Origin: a virus | IMG/VR virus record: IMGVR_UViG_3300032213_002091 | Span: 1 to 64,000 of that record | Reading direction: 5' to 3' (one strand) | Length of the DNA stretch: 64,000 nt | In this document: positions 9,101 through 16,832 of the stretch, one piece after another | Numbering within the stretch: the stretch's first letter is position 1 | Layout: each line of letters opens with the position of its first letter | Translations under genes and position numbers: made by a program | Notes under the pieces: model-generated | What the model was told of the DNA's origin: nothing | Databases searched by the model: none | Seen by the model: the letters and a program-made list of their open reading frames with translations, nothing else

Positions 9101-9760
9101 AACGCTTCGGGTCAGTGGATTCCCCCTTCACCTTACGTGACCGGAATTGCTCTGCGTCGTTACCGCGCTGAAGGGTATCAGTTCCCGCCTGCTGGTGTCA
9201 AGTATCAACTTGCCGACGCAGTGGCAGCTCAGATTCCGATCAACTCGGCTCAGCAAAACCTTCTCAACCCTGACGGTTGCAACGCAATCCGTACTCTGCC
9301 TGGTTACCCAACCAGCGCCGTGTTTGTCTGGGGTGGAAGAACTCGCGTTAACACTGCTGACGCTCAACAGCGTCTGTACCAGTTCGTAAACACTCGCGTC
9401 ATTCTGAACGTTGTTTACGGTTCGCTGAGAAATGCCTTCGATAGCCAGATCTTCAACGTTATCGACGGATTCGGTGTGGCGTTCAACCAGATCATTTCGG
9501 TTGGCAACAGCGTTCTGAACCAGCTGTACTCTCGTGGTGCTCTGTTCGGCGCTCGCCCAAGCGACGCTTTCCAAGTTATCTGTGATGCTCGAATTAACCC
9601 TCCTGCCTCACTCGAGAACGGAATCATTAACGCCAAGGTGTTTGTGACTCCTGTTCCGACTCTGGAAAGAATTCAGATCGATCTGATCCGCGTTGCCGTT
9701 GGTCAGATGCAGAACGAGCTGAACGCTCAGGGACTGGGAACTAACAACACCGGTTTCTAA
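6128..9760 (+). CDS. Contractile tail sheath protein, 1210 aa
   Basis: The N-terminus (PGAPGVYINERAG) and the C-terminal domain are typical of sheaths: a VWGGRTR block, an FVNTRVILNVVYGSLR helix, GALFGARPSDAFQVICD, then INPPASLENG and an ERIQIDLIRV end. T4 gp18 is about 660 residues, so this is nearly twice that size. The extra mass is mid-protein beta-rich sequence, including a module at about residues 600-680 with HGLTSG--LYF and YYVQVIDADTFCLAE, a pattern also seen in phage fibre proteins. The ATG at 6128 is preferred to a TTG at 6083 because MATFSLGG begins the conserved sheath N-terminus. Confidence 0.92.
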   Translation: MATFSLGGGTTPGAPGVYINERAGVVANADVANFSTVYMLVEAEETVPVTVFPYNTPTPITSLNDYFALVGGSVPEARIPLLSYNCVNEFFQNAQIGDLRVVRVGTPDQIVEIEILPNGTKQSNAGLPSNFEAGDVVYAQLVINGNRLVAGDGSTGYTNDGEWLGVPVTIPVDYIPGDEVNNRRISSAIAIAIAEAIESNPSVRSSVYVRDFGLVTSIDPLSNSENAFVSIAAATFDANVSVVPLVLPVGAQYVMMQNVYDIQNIVGQQQNLERVPQDYIQCIATAFDGQQDQGYLITPTAYAQFDADGRAAVGAAAADHCANNNYKWMALADPGPFLVTDINKYSAYTPHEPAADLITGNKYLVDNAMYEWVGADVSYDKLTYQALIASPTAETAISQSRSATPVAAGEKVGLLDSATFEVDSTVDDTMLVLSTQNYWPVSYQIQEVTFSNATGDILSTIGEDGTIFVIAPPYDLEATGDYSFNNVFFAYDAPNAVSVLDEVIAAGGSINLTTPANAINFGGATGTCDFTYVVPFYSLPQTINGQTSNLLQNITGAAQYVNTLHLPASLQDATANYRLNFVSRTILDPDASVAGSTGAYTGTARVTCVAHGLTSGQKLYFTQSVKTNAGVNLFRATTKVSEALYYVQVIDADTFCLAESLTSYTASSFVTIPSGTTSFVSSPTIFYTKVLGGEATSATLAELSVIPFVRARKYGLNSGLIASEAAVATAAPAPAASNPDVSIFFNNSLTALGVGLISPFGENSTAGWLPELTLSAPGSPSTTLENWYCTPTVDQNFASQAFLVPSIDPIAGGNYEAATSATLGVLDTATLYVTSTGLAVSDTGVDIQTAVAKLVGVYFNVTVAPAGAVGPDGVTEVELGDRIAVTYNGTAYDWVVIPAGGDLSVAGQPCYGSQVGLNFTPEATPPSALWRFDPITSTEIISDAIRGVGFNGVPQAEFIEAGVDNVNRLYNDSQRYFQPFGFIAYYGPYIENASGQWIPPSPYVTGIALRRYRAEGYQFPPAGVKYQLADAVAAQIPINSAQQNLLNPDGCNAIRTLPGYPTSAVFVWGGRTRVNTADAQQRLYQFVNTRVILNVVYGSLRNAFDSQIFNVIDGFGVAFNQIISVGNSVLNQLYSRGALFGARPSDAFQVICDARINPPASLENGIINAKVFVTPVPTLERIQIDLIRVAVGQMQNELNAQGLGTNNTGF

Positions 9761-9777
9761 ACTAAATGAGAGTCATA

Positions 9778-10056
9778 ATGAACAAGGAATTAACGTTACT
9801 GATTCCTGACTCTCTTCTACTACAGCTTGAACTAAGGGCCAGAGAGCAAGGGGTTTCAGTTGAAACCCTTTGCCTCTCCCTTCTTTCCGGCGTAAAACAA
9901 GAAGAGGATCTGGTTGATCCTTCCTACTATCGATCCTTGAGCCACACCGGAATGCGGCAAGAGGTGAACAAAGTCATTGAGAGTTCCCTTCCATCCGAAG
10001 AAATTCGCAGAAGGTTGAACAACCTGGAATTTGAAATTTCCCGTAGATACCGATGA
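9778..10056 (+). CDS. Small protein with ribbon-helix-helix-like N-terminus
   Basis: Residues about 3-35 (a strand of alternating hydrophobics, then LLLQLELRAREQGVSVETLC) resemble the ribbon-helix-helix fold of CopG/Arc-type DNA-binding proteins. The remainder is a charged helical tail. It could be a small regulator encoded inside the tail operon, or a structural protein that matches by chance. The ATG at 9778 has GAGAG upstream; an in-frame ATG at 9766 (adds MRVI) has none. The 3' end overlaps the next gene by ATGA. Confidence 0.6.
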   Translation: MNKELTLLIPDSLLLQLELRAREQGVSVETLCLSLLSGVKQEEDLVDPSYYRSLSHTGMRQEVNKVIESSLPSEEIRRRLNNLEFEISRRYR

Positions 10057-10430
10057 GCGTAACCGAGCCTTTAGCAGCGAGTATTCGAGGATTGGCTTAC
10101 CCTTTGACTATCGTCAACGGGAATTTAGCGACAAGTGTAGACTACGCTTTGATAACGCAGCAAATTCGGAGCGTAGTTGAAACCCGTTACTACGAGCGGG
10201 TTATGAGAGCAAACTACGGGATAGCAGATCAGGTTCTGAACGTCCTAAATCCGGGTCAAATCAACTCTGAACTGCAGGCATCAATTTCTGCAAACGTTTC
10301 AGGGTTATCTGACCTGAGCGTAACAGGGGACTGGAAATCACAGGGCGATGACGGGGTGTACCACGTTTTCATCCAGTACGCTGTGAACGGAGTTCCCCAG
10401 CCACCGATGCAGTTTACTCTGGCAAACTGA
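10053..10430 (+). CDS. Baseplate wedge protein, gp25/W-like
   Basis: 125 residues matching the GPW/gp25 family: ALITQQIRSVVETRYYERVM, then RANYGIADQVLNVLNPG and a short helix before beta strands. In T4 gp25 and P2 gpW these proteins help set the sheath-baseplate junction. An ATGA overlap with the upstream gene and a TGATG overlap downstream place it in a coupled string. Confidence 0.8.
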   Translation: MSVTEPLAASIRGLAYPLTIVNGNLATSVDYALITQQIRSVVETRYYERVMRANYGIADQVLNVLNPGQINSELQASISANVSGLSDLSVTGDWKSQGDDGVYHVFIQYAVNGVPQPPMQFTLAN

Positions 10431-10591
10431 TGTACTCTCTACAAGAAAAAGACATCTACCGGCTAATCTCAGCTTGTCGGCACTACATGAGCCAAACATC
10501 AAGCGAAAAGATCTACGACGAATACTCGAGAATCCTGGCCAAACTTGAAAATTATATCTCGCAAAACTTCCCCGAGTCGCCTCGAGGGTAA
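10430..10591 (+). CDS. Small unknown protein, 53 aa
   Basis: A short gene starting at the ATG that overlaps the baseplate gene stop (TGATG) and ending with a TAA that lies inside the next GGGTAAAA element. It begins MYSLQEKDIY and ends FPESPRG. It is helical and charged, with no family recognised. The tight coupling and full use of the gap argue that it is real. Confidence 0.6.
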   Translation: MYSLQEKDIYRLISACRHYMSQTSSEKIYDEYSRILAKLENYISQNFPESPRG

Positions 10592-10593
10592 AA
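10586..10593 (+). promoter_or_regulatory. GGGTAAAA element (putative phage promoter)
   Basis: Exact copy that contains the TAA stop of the upstream small gene; 34 nt before the portal ATG at 10628. Followed by CTTGACATAAGG. Confidence 0.6.
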
Positions 10594-10627
10594 CTTGACA
10601 TAAGGACTAGAACTACCAGAGGATTGG

Positions 10628-12025
10628 ATGGCTCAGAGATTTAAGACAGCCCCAGTGCCATCGGGAGAGGTAGCTCGTTACACTTCTGACCCCTATAATC
10701 TATCTTCGATCTACATGTTCGGGTCTAGCAGCCCGTTCACTGGTCAAGGTAACACGATTGTCAGGCCTAACGATGATCTCCTCATTCAAAAAGGCGGGAA
10801 CCGTGCGCTAGTTGTATACCAGCGCCTTCTTTACGACGAGCAAGTTCAGGGCTGTTTTGCCAAACTTGTTCAAGAAATTACCTCCCGTCCGTGGTACGTT
10901 GAGCAATATAGTGACAAACCCGGCGACGTAGCTGTAAGGGATTTCGTAAGCGAAGTGCTTGAAGAAATTCCTCTTGATGATATTTATAAGGGACTTGCGG
11001 AAGCAATCATCACAGGGTTCTCCGTCGGAGAAGTGATGTGGAAGAAAACGAAAAGAGGCGTTATTCCGTTTGATGTGCGGATGCGTGATCAACGTCGTTT
11101 CGTTTTCCAAGAAAAGGAAGATGCCCAGACGGGTTTCACGATGCGCTGCCTGACATTCAACCGAATGTTCGAAGGTGTTGAGCTTCCGACGCGCAAATTC
11201 ATTGTCAATCGGTACTGGGTTTCTCACAATGGCGACCCTTACGGTTCATCCTTGGGCCGAATCTTGTACCCGCTCGTCAAGTTCCGTCGCAGGGCGATTG
11301 AGTCCTACGTGCTTTACGGTGACCGCTACGCCACGCCGACAGCCGTTGCGAAAGCCCCTTTGAGCGCAAGTACAAAAGAAATCGACACGTTGTACGACCA
11401 TCTTTCCAACTTGAGCCAGGAGACGGCAATGATCCTCCCGGAGGGTTACGAGTTAGAGTTCGTAACGCCATCCGGAAGCCCCGATGTGTTCAAGAACCTG
11501 ATTGACTACATCGACAAAGAAATCAGCGTGTTGATTTGCGGAGAGAACGAAGCGGGGCAAGCTGAGGCTGGTTCCCGTGCTTCCTCCCAGGTGGCGAATG
11601 TTGTCCGAGTCGTGAAGGCGTCAGAACTTTCTGAGATCATTTCGCAGAATCTCACGCAAACACTCATTCGATGGATCGTTGACCTGAACTTCGGAACTGA
11701 CGTCGCTGCTCCCGTTCTTACTCGGGAGTTCCGAATCGAGGAATCAACTCTCACGATGCCGGACGTTTCTCTGCTTATTCAATCTGGTTTTACGCCGAAG
11801 AAAGAATGGCTGGAGAGACACTTCCGCGTTGAGTTGGAAGAGAAGAAAGAAAGTGGTGGCCCTGCTGACACCGCTTCAGCAACGACTTACAACCCTGAAG
11901 AAGATCAGGACCTGTTCGGTTCAATTTTCGGGGATCAAAGTGGAACTGCGACCGAAGAAACTCCCCTCCCCGAGGAGGAGCCAGCAGACCAGCAGGAAAC
12001 CTTGATTGCTGAGCAAGAAGGGTAA
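10628..12025 (+). CDS. Portal protein, Mu gp29-like (DUF935)
   Basis: 465 residues. The pattern AIITGFSVGEVMWKK, followed by RMRDQRRFVF, is characteristic of DUF935 Mu-type portals, which form the dodecameric DNA gate of the head. Later helices (FRRRAIESYVLYGDRYATP) and the GENEAGQAEAGSRAS loop fit as well. The C-terminus is acidic and low-complexity. The start is preceded by AGAGG. The stop TAA lies inside a GGGTAAAA element. A protease and a MuF-like gene follow in Mu-like order. Confidence 0.85.
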   Translation: MAQRFKTAPVPSGEVARYTSDPYNLSSIYMFGSSSPFTGQGNTIVRPNDDLLIQKGGNRALVVYQRLLYDEQVQGCFAKLVQEITSRPWYVEQYSDKPGDVAVRDFVSEVLEEIPLDDIYKGLAEAIITGFSVGEVMWKKTKRGVIPFDVRMRDQRRFVFQEKEDAQTGFTMRCLTFNRMFEGVELPTRKFIVNRYWVSHNGDPYGSSLGRILYPLVKFRRRAIESYVLYGDRYATPTAVAKAPLSASTKEIDTLYDHLSNLSQETAMILPEGYELEFVTPSGSPDVFKNLIDYIDKEISVLICGENEAGQAEAGSRASSQVANVVRVVKASELSEIISQNLTQTLIRWIVDLNFGTDVAAPVLTREFRIEESTLTMPDVSLLIQSGFTPKKEWLERHFRVELEEKKESGGPADTASATTYNPEEDQDLFGSIFGDQSGTATEETPLPEEEPADQQETLIAEQEG

Positions 12026-12027
12026 AA
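12020..12027 (+). promoter_or_regulatory. GGGTAAAA element (putative phage promoter)
   Basis: Exact copy containing the portal stop codon; 25 nt before the GTG start at 12053. TTATAGA lies downstream. Confidence 0.6.
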
Positions 12028-12052
12028 AATGTTATCAGATCCCTTATAGACT

Positions 12053-14434
12053 GTGTTCACTAAAAGAATTCACGTATTTCGTGCGGGTGATCAGACCTCT
12101 GCCCAAGGAATCAAGCGGACATTCTCTCCAGAAGATCTTCAGCAAGTTGTCGACACATATGACCCTTCGGTCCATGAAGCTCCCATAGTTCTTGGCCACC
12201 AGGGTGATAACGACAGTTTGCCTTCTTTTGGGTGGATCCAAGGATTTTCAAGGGAGGGACAAAATCTTTACGCAGATGTCTCTTTTACGGACACCGCTAA
12301 AGATTTGGTCAAGAACGGTCACTACCGAAAAGTATCAATTTCCTTCTACTCCCCTGATAGCCAAATCAACCCGCACGGGGGAAAGTGGAGCGCAAGGCAC
12401 CTGGCCTTGCTGGGGGCATCTCCCCCGGCTGTTAAAGGACTCGAACCTTTCTCATTCAATGAGGCAGAGGGGTGCTTTGACTTCGCAGTGACTTTGTCCC
12501 CGGACCAAATCTTTGATGACGAACTCGGTCCTACCTTGATCGTTGAAAAGAGCCCTCTCGAGGTTCTTCGCCAAAAACTTGAGGAAGTTCGACAAGATGT
12601 TTCATCCGCTGTCAAAGATCTTCAAGAATCTGACGAAACTCAGAAGGAAACTAACGTGGATGAAGCGGCTGGTGCACAAGCTCCGACCGAAATAACCAGC
12701 CCCGAGGAAAACCAACAATTTACGGAGGGCGCCAAAATCAACGAAATCACTCAGCAGACGGCTGAACTTGAAGACCAATTCCCAGAGGAACAATTTATGG
12801 AAGACGGAAAAATCAGCCGTAAGCACGCCAAAGGTGCCCACGGCCAAGTAATGCAGGTTGTAGAAAACGTCTACGACGAGCAACACAAAGAGCTGCCCCC
12901 TGCTCTTAAGAAGAAAGCCGAAGAAATGAAGGCCAAAGCCAAGGCTAACCCTGGCGAAAAGGTTGAAATGGAAGAAGGCGACGAAATGGACTATGATGAG
13001 TCCGGTCGTTATGAAACAGCCCGTTCATCTGACAACGGTTACGCCGACCGGATGAGCACAGGCAAGGAAGGCAAAGGTGGTGTTGGCGACGACCGCATGA
13101 ACACTGCCAAGAGTGGTGAGCAGGAAGCCGATCGCGTTAGCGTTGCCAAGAACTCTGAGCAGGATTCCGATCGCAAAAAGACTGCCAAAGACGGCTCAGA
13201 TAACGCAACTGGTGAATCCCGTTGGGCCGGTCAAGCCGATGCTGAAGATCGCACCATGAACGGCAATCAGTACGACACCGACGCTGACAGCTATCCTGAA
13301 CCGAATCAGCCTAAAACTGCTTCCGGTTCTAACCCTGCTGGCCGCGAAGACGCTGATACCAAGATTCCTACCGAAACTGAAGAATCGCCTGACAACGAAG
13401 TGTTCGCAGTTAGCACCATCAACGTTATGTCTGATGGAAGCATGCGCGTAATGCGTCAAAAGAGCAGCGACGGTCGTCAAGCCACCAAGGGCGGCAAGAT
13501 TGACCACGCCGAGCCTGAGGCAGACGAGGTAACTTCCGAGATGGGCGTAACTGCGATGGGCGAAGTTGACGATCTGACTCAAGGCAAAGCCAAACTCAAG
13601 AAAGGTCAACTGGAGCCTGGCCACTTTGAAGGTGGTGTTGCCGAAATCACCGGTCCTGACGGTGTGTTCGCAGAAGGTTACAAAGGAGAGAAGAAATCTT
13701 CCAAGAAGCAACTCACTCCTGGTGCAATGGATGAGATTGACGAAGCTGCTCAAGTTGTTGGTCCCGAAGGCGCTTTCGCTGAGGACAATCTGAGCGGTGA
13801 TTTTGAAGGTGGCCCTAATCAAACTGCCAAGCGTTCCGGAGGCGTTTTCGCTGAAGAGCACGGTGAGAAGAAGAGTCCTTACACCAAGACTGGATTCGGT
13901 TCCACTTACGAGGAAGACGGCGATGACGACGCCGACGAGGAAGACTACAACGAACTTTCCGCTGACCATTGTGGAATGGACTACGGCATGGGTTCAATGG
14001 CCCAGGCCAAGCCGGACGGTTTCCCCGCCGCCATCTTCGAGGAGCTCAACCGCCTGAAGAAAGAGCACTCTGAACTGCAGCGTCGCTTCGCTGAAGAGAA
14101 GATGAATGCCCGCAAGGCCAAGATCGCCTCTTTCGTTGAGTCACTCTACGAAGATGGTCGCCTGACCGACGGCATCATGCCTCAGTCCGAGCTGCAAAGC
14201 TACTGCGAAGGGCTTGACTTCGGAACTCTTGAGTTCTCCGAAGGTGAAACTGCCGCTACGAAGCTGCTTGGCCTGCTGAGCAAGCTTCCTCCGATGGTTT
14301 ACTACGATGAGGTCGCCGGTGGAACTTTCCAGTTCGCTGAGGAAGATCTTGACCCTCACGCAAAAGCTCTGAAACTGGTTGAATCCGAAGGAATCGACTA
14401 CGTTGAAGCTATCAAGCGCACAATGTACAACTGA
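12053..14434 (+). CDS. Head maturation protease with scaffold region, Mu gpI-like
   Basis: 793 residues from a GTG start; no ATG fits the conserved N-terminus (RIHVFRAGDQ). Residues about 20-125 match Mu-type prohead proteases: YDPSVHEAPIVLGHQ, then SFGWIQGF and YRKVSISFY. The middle (about 200-640) is highly acidic low-complexity sequence with loose repeats such as DRMNTAKSGEQEADR and GVFAE blocks. A C-terminal coiled coil (LNRLKKEHSELQRRFAEEK) precedes a globular end like the scaffolds fused to such proteases. Its role is to build and then cleave the prohead core. The middle region is unusually long for the family. Confidence 0.8.
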   Translation: MFTKRIHVFRAGDQTSAQGIKRTFSPEDLQQVVDTYDPSVHEAPIVLGHQGDNDSLPSFGWIQGFSREGQNLYADVSFTDTAKDLVKNGHYRKVSISFYSPDSQINPHGGKWSARHLALLGASPPAVKGLEPFSFNEAEGCFDFAVTLSPDQIFDDELGPTLIVEKSPLEVLRQKLEEVRQDVSSAVKDLQESDETQKETNVDEAAGAQAPTEITSPEENQQFTEGAKINEITQQTAELEDQFPEEQFMEDGKISRKHAKGAHGQVMQVVENVYDEQHKELPPALKKKAEEMKAKAKANPGEKVEMEEGDEMDYDESGRYETARSSDNGYADRMSTGKEGKGGVGDDRMNTAKSGEQEADRVSVAKNSEQDSDRKKTAKDGSDNATGESRWAGQADAEDRTMNGNQYDTDADSYPEPNQPKTASGSNPAGREDADTKIPTETEESPDNEVFAVSTINVMSDGSMRVMRQKSSDGRQATKGGKIDHAEPEADEVTSEMGVTAMGEVDDLTQGKAKLKKGQLEPGHFEGGVAEITGPDGVFAEGYKGEKKSSKKQLTPGAMDEIDEAAQVVGPEGAFAEDNLSGDFEGGPNQTAKRSGGVFAEEHGEKKSPYTKTGFGSTYEEDGDDDADEEDYNELSADHCGMDYGMGSMAQAKPDGFPAAIFEELNRLKKEHSELQRRFAEEKMNARKAKIASFVESLYEDGRLTDGIMPQSELQSYCEGLDFGTLEFSEGETAATKLLGLLSKLPPMVYYDEVAGGTFQFAEEDLDPHAKALKLVESEGIDYVEAIKRTMYN

Positions 14435-14442
14435 GGTTTGAA

Positions 14443-15096
14443 ATGGATCTCCTCTCTCTGATTGGCATGGCCACGAAACGGAGGGGAGATTATTTCACCC
14501 AGGCCGAGGCTCTACGAAAGAAAGTGAACTCCCAAGCTGAGCTTGAAGAGCGCATGACGGAGGAGTCGAAAGTTTTGGTGAAAGGTCTTCGAGATAAGCA
14601 AATGAGATGGGAGGAGTACGAAAGGTCTCTTCTCGATAAAACTCTCATCTCTGCGCTTGCCGCTGTCAACCTCGGCTCCGAAGATATCAACCCTCGCGGT
14701 AAAATGGAGCGGGCGTGGCCAACCATCGTTGGCGAAATGTTACCGCCCTTGCATGAATTTTTGGTTGAAACGAAAGACGCACTCGACAACGGAGGTATTC
14801 TGTTGGGCGACAAAACACAAGATTTTAGTGAAGTTAAGAGTTGGCCTGGGCTGTTAGTTCGCGTTATTCGCTACCTAGCAAACCCCTCCTACTCTTTCTT
14901 CAACCTTGGCCAATATTACGTTCGACAAGATCAGGGATACAGGGAAATGCAGAGAGTTCCGAAACTCGACTCAAGAACTTGTCCTGATTGTATAATGTTT
15001 GGTCGACTTGGTTGGCAACCTCTGGGCACCCTCCCCATGCCAGGTAAAGAATGTCAGTGCTACGACCGCTGCCGGTGTAGCATTGAATACCGTTAA
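14443..15096 (+). CDS. Minor head protein, MuF-like
   Basis: 217 residues. The C-terminus has the Cys arrangement typical of MuF-type head morphogenesis proteins: TCPDC, then GTLPMPGKECQCYDRCRC, likely a metal site. The rest is helical. GAGG precedes the start, and the gene follows the protease by 8 nt. Such proteins bind the portal and may be injected. The family's usual N-terminal block is only weakly visible, so the call rests on the C-terminus and context. Confidence 0.65.
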   Translation: MDLLSLIGMATKRRGDYFTQAEALRKKVNSQAELEERMTEESKVLVKGLRDKQMRWEEYERSLLDKTLISALAAVNLGSEDINPRGKMERAWPTIVGEMLPPLHEFLVETKDALDNGGILLGDKTQDFSEVKSWPGLLVRVIRYLANPSYSFFNLGQYYVRQDQGYREMQRVPKLDSRTCPDCIMFGRLGWQPLGTLPMPGKECQCYDRCRCSIEYR

Positions 15097-15104
15097 GGGT
15101 AAAA
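15097..15104 (+). promoter_or_regulatory. GGGTAAAA element (putative phage promoter)
   Basis: Exact copy directly after the TAA of the upstream gene; 74 nt before the ATG at 15179, with a hairpin in the leader. Confidence 0.6.
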
Positions 15105-15111
15105 CCATTCA

Positions 15112-15147
15112 GTTTAACTGGGTGTAAAAACAAGTCCCAGAGTAAAC
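15112..15147 (+). promoter_or_regulatory. 5' leader hairpin of decoration gene
   Basis: GTTTA (15112-15116) pairs with TAAAC (15143-15147), and CTGGG (15118-15122) with CCCAG (15136-15140), around a 13-nt loop. The core GGGTGTAA...AGTCCCA recurs in the leader of the next gene at 15685. Confidence 0.45.
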
Positions 15148-15178
15148 AAATTGAAGTCCTCATACTTTGGAGAATTCC

Positions 15179-15658
15179 ATGGCAACTAATGCAGGCCCCG
15201 TATACGGCCGTCAGTACATCCGTTACGCAGAAACTTTCGAAGCTCCTGCTGACAATCAAGATGGCGATCCCGGCGTAGTTGAAATCGGCGAATTCCGCGC
15301 CGTTTCTTATGCTACCTGGGCTGGCCCTAACTTCGCTGCTGCCCCCGATGCTTTCACTACCCCTGGTAGCGTAGACACCATCGTTGGTATCAACCAGGCT
15401 TACATGCCTACCGCTCTGGCTCAACCTTACACCGCTCGTCAGCTGACCGTTGCCACCTCCGGTCTTCTGCTGGTTGAAGTTGCTCCAGCTGCTGTTCTGA
15501 CCGATCTGACTCTGAACACTCAGCTCGAAATCAACTCCCTCGGCCAAGCCGTTGGCGTTGGCGACGGCACCCCCGTCACCCTGGACGGCACCACTCCTCT
15601 GATTCGCGAGCAAATCGGAATCGGCGGTCGTAAGTTCGCCCTTGTCAGCTTCGCCTGA
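15179..15658 (+). CDS. Capsid decoration protein (probable)
   Basis: 159 residues, beta-rich, Ala/Thr/Gly-rich and nearly free of Lys. It lies directly before the major capsid gene, the usual place for decoration or head-stabilising proteins (DUF2190/gpD-like). The start is the ATG at 15179 with GGAG at 15169; the TTG at 15167 is upstream of the ribosome site and rejected. Its own promoter element and structured leader suggest high expression. The identity rests on position and composition. Confidence 0.6.
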   Translation: MATNAGPVYGRQYIRYAETFEAPADNQDGDPGVVEIGEFRAVSYATWAGPNFAAAPDAFTTPGSVDTIVGINQAYMPTALAQPYTARQLTVATSGLLLVEVAPAAVLTDLTLNTQLEINSLGQAVGVGDGTPVTLDGTTPLIREQIGIGGRKFALVSFA

Positions 15659-15668
15659 TAATTAACTT

Positions 15669-15707
15669 CAGTTGGGCATCCTCCGGGTGTAAGTCCCAAC
15701 TGTGGTT
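15669..15707 (+). terminator. Hairpin with short T run between decoration and capsid genes
   Basis: Perfect 8-bp inverted repeat CAGTTGGG (15669-15676) / CCCAACTG (15695-15702) with an 18-nt loop, then TGGTTTTC. It may act as a weak terminator, attenuator or mRNA stabiliser. The loop contains GGGTGTAAGT, as in the previous leader. Confidence 0.4.
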
Positions 15708-15751
15708 TTCAACCATTTGAAGTCGTTTAACTATCTCGGAGCCTCCCTCCC

Positions 15752-16804
15752 ATGATGAACCTCCAGCAAACCTATGCTGGCGTAGATCCAATTCTGACTA
15801 CGCTCGCACAAGGTTTCATGCTTCCGGCGACTAATATCGCCAACTTTATTGCCCCCGTTGTTGACACCCCGACTCGTGCTGGCCGCATTCTGCGCTTCGG
15901 CAAAGAGCAATTCGCCATCAACGACTTCCGTCGTGCATACGGAACCAACATTCCGTTCGTTCAAAGCCGTTACGATGCTGAGCCTTATGCGCTTGAGCAA
16001 GAAGTCGTGGCTTGGGAACTGCCCGAAGAAGTCATCGAGAACGCTGGTGAAGGTCCTGCTCAGGTTGACCTGCGTGCGATCGAAACTCGCAACGCCATGT
16101 CTCGCCTGATGAATGCTTACGAGTACACTGTAAGCCAGGCCGTAACCGTAACCGCTGGTTACAACCCTTACGAGCCTACCGCTGGTGCTGGTACTCAGAC
16201 CGGCCTTGGTTTCACCACCTGGGCTAACTTCCAGACCGCCTACGGTTCTGCCGCTGGTCCTTCGGCTTGGTCTTCACTGACTTCCAACCCGATCGAGGAC
16301 ATCCTGACCCTGAAGCGTTCGGTTGCCAACCAAATCGGTATCCGTCCGAACTCGATGGTTCTGGGAACTGCCGTGTTTGATCAACTGCTGACCAACCAGG
16401 CTATCCTTGAGCGCATCAAGTACACCACTGCCGATTCAATCGACACAGACCTGCTTGCTCGTTACTTCGGTCTTGAGCGTGGTCTGCGCGTTGCTGAGGG
16501 CCGTTATCTTGCCACCGATGGCACCCTGCAGCCTGTGTTCCCTTCAAACGGAATCCTGCTGTTCTACAGCCCCAATGGTCCTTCAGATAGCGTAATGCCT
16601 GCTGGCGGTGCTAATGCTGCTACCCCTGCTTTCGCTTACACCTATCAACTGACTGGCACCCCTGCTGTTCGCCCCGAGTACTACATTCGTGAGCGTCGCG
16701 TGGTTCGTGCTGAAATCACTGTTGAGCGTGTTGTTAACCTGGTGGGTCTTGGTGCCACTGGTCTTATCGGTTCTGGCGCGATGATCTCCAACATTCTTGG
16801 TTGA
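15752..16804 (+). CDS. Major capsid protein
   Basis: 350 residues of HK97-fold type by pattern: a start of the form DPILTTLAQGFMLPATNIANFIAPVV, TRAGRILRFGKEQF, then EVVAWELPEEV, a D--AIETRNAM helix and a C-terminal YYIRERRVVRAEITVERV strand. It follows the decoration gene and precedes the tail tube gene. Two adjacent in-frame ATGs exist (15752, 15755); GGAG at 15738 fits the first slightly better. No GGGTAAAA element is found directly upstream, so it probably reads through from 15097. Confidence 0.82.
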   Translation: MMNLQQTYAGVDPILTTLAQGFMLPATNIANFIAPVVDTPTRAGRILRFGKEQFAINDFRRAYGTNIPFVQSRYDAEPYALEQEVVAWELPEEVIENAGEGPAQVDLRAIETRNAMSRLMNAYEYTVSQAVTVTAGYNPYEPTAGAGTQTGLGFTTWANFQTAYGSAAGPSAWSSLTSNPIEDILTLKRSVANQIGIRPNSMVLGTAVFDQLLTNQAILERIKYTTADSIDTDLLARYFGLERGLRVAEGRYLATDGTLQPVFPSNGILLFYSPNGPSDSVMPAGGANAATPAFAYTYQLTGTPAVRPEYYIRERRVVRAEITVERVVNLVGLGATGLIGSGAMISNILG

Positions 16805-16818
16805 TCCAAGAAATACAT

Positions 16819-16826
16819 AAGGAGGT
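16819..16826 (+). promoter_or_regulatory. Very strong ribosome binding site, AAGGAGGT
   Basis: A full-length anti-Shine-Dalgarno complement 6 nt before the ATG at 16833. It is the best such site I saw in the window, where many genes lack a recognisable one. Confidence 0.8.
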
Positions 16827-16832
16827 GTCATC

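Noticed and set aside
13196-13969. 257-codon minus-strand frame inside the protease/scaffold gene
   Set aside because: It is a by-product of the biased acidic codons of the scaffold region. It has no upstream element or recognisable domain and is wholly antisense to a good gene.
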